Assembly: GCF_002803155.1 (NCBI RefSeq)
Contig: NZ_NNBP01000004.1
Span: 310,985-374,984 of the forward strand
Length of the DNA stretch: 64,000 bases
Reading direction: 5' to 3'
DNA from: Streptomyces sp. CB02959
Lineage (GTDB): Bacteria > Actinomycetota > Actinomycetes > Streptomycetales > Streptomycetaceae
In this document: one piece after another, positions 62,496-64,000 of the stretch
Layout: each line of letters begins with the position of its first letter
Position numbering within the stretch: the stretch's first letter is position 1
Notes under the pieces: model-generated
Seen by the model: only the letters and a program-made list of their open reading frames with translations
The model's database searches: none
What the model was told of the DNA's origin: nothing
Program-made: the position numbers and the translations under genes

Positions 62496-64000
62496 TCAGT
62501 GGTGGCCGTGGCCGCTGGTGATCTCCTTGTACTCCTCGACGGTCGGCTTGGGGATGACGTTGTCCTCGCCGTAGTAGCCCTTGGAGAGCTTGGCGCGCAG
62601 CTTCTGCGTGCGCTTGATCTTGCGGCGGACGCCGTTCTCGTCGACCTCGGGACCGAGCGCGAGCGGCTCGGGCTGCTCGTGCTGCGTGAGGACGTGCAGC
62701 TGCTCCTGGTTGAGCGGCTCGTGGACCTCGATGAACTCACCGTGCGGCAGGCGCTTGATGATGCCGGACTCGCGTCCGTGCAGCACCTTGTCCTTGTCGC
62801 GGCGCTGGAGGCCCAGGCAGATCCGCTTGGTGGCGATGAAGGCCAGCACCGGCCCGACGAAGAACGCGATCCGGACGAACCAGGTGATCGAGTTGATCGA
62901 CAGGTGGAAGTGGGTGGCCCACAGGTCGTTGCCGCCACCGATCAGCATCACGAAGTACGCGACGAGCCAGGCCACACCGAAGCCGGTGCGGGTGGGCACG
63001 TTGCGCGGGCGGTCCAGGATGTGGTGCTCGCGCTTGTCGCCGCGGACCCAGGACTCGATGAACGGGTACACCGCGATGGCGACCAGGACCAGCGGGAAGA
63101 CCAGGATCGGGATCAGCACACCGAAGTTGATGGTGTGGCCCCAGAAGTTCCACTCCCAGCCCGGCATGACACGCACCAGGCCCTCGGCGAAGCCCATGTA
63201 CCAGTCCGGCTGCGCACCGGTGGACACCTGGTCCGGCCGGTACGGGCCGATGGCCCACACGGGGTTGATGCTGGCGACCGCGGCGATCACCGAGATCACA
63301 CCGAAGACCAGGAAGAAGAAGCCTCCGGCCTTGGCCATGTAGACCGGCAGCAGCGGCATGCCGACCACGTTGTTGTTGGTCTTGCCGGCACCCGGGAACT
63401 GCGTGTGCTTGTGGTAGAAGACCAGGATCAGGTGGGCCACCAGCAGGCCGAGCATGATGCCCGGCAGCAGCAGCACGTGGACCGTGAAGAACCGCGGGAT
63501 GATGTCGTGCCCGGGGAACTCGCCGCCGAAGATGAACATCTGCAGGTACGAGCCGACCAGCGGCATCGCCAGGATGACGCCCTCGATGAAGCGGACACCG
63601 GTGCCGGACAGCAGGTCGTCGGGGAGCGAGTAACCGGTGAAGCCGGTGAACATGCCCAGGACGAACAGCAGGAAGCCGAAGAGCCAGTTGACCTCACGCG
63701 GCTTGCGGAACGCACCGGTGAAGAACACCCGCATCATGTGGACCATCATCGCGGCCAGGAAGACCAGCGCCGCCCAGTGGTGGATCTGCCGGATCAGCAG
63801 ACCACCGCGGACGTCGAAGCTGATGTTCAGCGTCGACTCGAAGGCCTGGGTCATCCTGATCCCGTGCATCGGCACGTAGGACCCGTGGTAGGTGACCTCG
63901 GCCATGCTCGGGTGGAAGAACAGCGTCAGGTAGACACCGGTCAGGATGATGATGATGAAGCTGTAGAGCGCGACCTCACCCAGCATGAAGGACCAGTGGT
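62496..64000 (-). CDS. qcrB: QcrB, cytochrome b of the bc1 complex (partial)
   Basis: Membrane cytochrome b subunit of the actinobacterial cytochrome bc1-aa3 respiratory supercomplex, passing electrons from menaquinol. About 501 residues are present; the N-terminus lies beyond the right edge. Haem-ligand histidines are visible in [20 protein letters not shown] and [20 protein letters not shown]; the quinol-site motif is seen as PDWYMGF instead of PEWY. The C-terminal 120-residue extension ([20 protein letters not shown] to GHGHH) is the actinobacterial type. Confidence 0.95.
   Translation of the reverse strand, partial: HWSFMLGEVALYSFIIIILTGVYLTLFFHPSMAEVTYHGSYVPMHGIRMTQAFESTLNISFDVRGGLLIRQIHHWAALVFLAAMMVHMMRVFFTGAFRKPREVNWLFGFLLFVLGMFTGFTGYSLPDDLLSGTGVRFIEGVILAMPLVGSYLQMFIFGGEFPGHDIIPRFFTVHVLLLPGIMLGLLVAHLILVFYHKHTQFPGAGKTNNNVVGMPLLPVYMAKAGGFFFLVFGVISVIAAVASINPVWAIGPYRPDQVSTGAQPDWYMGFAEGLVRVMPGWEWNFWGHTINFGVLIPILVFPLVLVAIAVYPFIESWVRGDKREHHILDRPRNVPTRTGFGVAWLVAYFVMLIGGGNDLWATHFHLSINSITWFVRIAFFVGPVLAFIATKRICLGLQRRDKDKVLHGRESGIIKRLPHGEFIEVHEPLNQEQLHVLTQHEQPEPLALGPEVDENGVRRKIKRTQKLRAKLSKGYYGEDNVIPKPTVEEYKEITSGHGHH

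Overview
The window is about 70+% GC, has dense short-gap operons, many GTG starts and only actinobacterial gene families. Gene content and order (rsmH-ftsL-ftsI at the left, bfd/bfr, a trp leader with three Trp codons, glucokinase, qcrB at the right) point to a Streptomyces chromosome, core region. From memory it resembles the S. coelicolor interval from ftsI to qcrB; this was not checked by alignment. No tRNA, rRNA, CRISPR array, transposase or prophage gene was seen.

Layout. 1-3.7 kb: division cluster rsmH-ftsL-ftsI on the minus strand. 3.8-9.6 kb: beta-carbonic anhydrase, then a MoxR ATPase / DUF58 / transglutaminase-like membrane protein operon holding an odd tandem-repeat minigene. 10-12.2 kb: DUF3040 protein, methyltransferase, HEPN protein. 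12.4-16.1 kb: an exporter-like set (degenerate ABC ATPase, YhgE/Pip membrane protein, TetR regulator) behind a TetR-type palindrome. 16.4-19.9 kb: DUF4126 membrane protein, CrtI-like FAD oxidoreductase, acidic low-complexity membrane protein. 19.9-26.1 kb: metF, thiE, an Rv2175c-type DNA-binding protein, an FAD reductase, and thiO-thiS-thiG behind a TPP riboswitch. 26.1-30.3 kb: MerR regulator, PASTA Ser/Thr kinase, endonuclease IV, sulfite-oxidase-like protein. 30.5-31.4 kb: bacterioferritin and its ferredoxin partner with an iron box. 31.5-35 kb: class II DAHP synthase divergent from a trp attenuator and a fused anthranilate synthase. 35-43.7 kb: hydroxyacid dehydrogenase, phosphofructokinase with PPi-type residues, a two-component pair, PlsC, esterase, EEP-family phosphoesterase, glucokinase. 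43.8-50.4 kb: DUF5304, ArsA-like ATPase, SRPBCC protein, metallophosphoesterase, acyl-CoA synthetase, PimB'-like glycosyltransferase. 50.6-58.9 kb: GT87-type membrane protein, lipoprotein metallopeptidase, two NlpC/P60 hydrolases, NYN protein with a small Cys4 protein, rhomboid, stand-alone AsnC-type domain. 59.5-64 kb: class V aminotransferase behind a SAM-IV riboswitch, trpD, qcrB.

Together the genes cover cell division and wall remodelling, aromatic amino acid supply (DAHP synthase, TrpE-TrpG fusion, TrpD), thiamine and one-carbon/sulfur metabolism, iron storage, and glycolytic entry (glucokinase, PFK). Regulation is unusually readable: TPP and SAM-IV riboswitches, a trp attenuator, an iron box, a TetR-type operator, a likely c-di-AMP riboswitch, and more than ten starts lying 6-8 nt after a TAnnnT- or CAnnnT-like -10, as expected of leaderless mRNAs.

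The least explained features are (i) two long inverted copies of a structured intergenic repeat at 58.85-59.52 kb, each carrying a perfect 29-bp hairpin with nearly the same 13-nt loop but different stem sequence; (ii) a 77/78-bp tandem repeat at 7.07-7.22 kb that forms a 52-codon reading frame with ATGA overlaps at both ends; and (iii) a six-residue Met-rich reading frame and an intrinsic terminator between the SAM-IV riboswitch and its aminotransferase gene.
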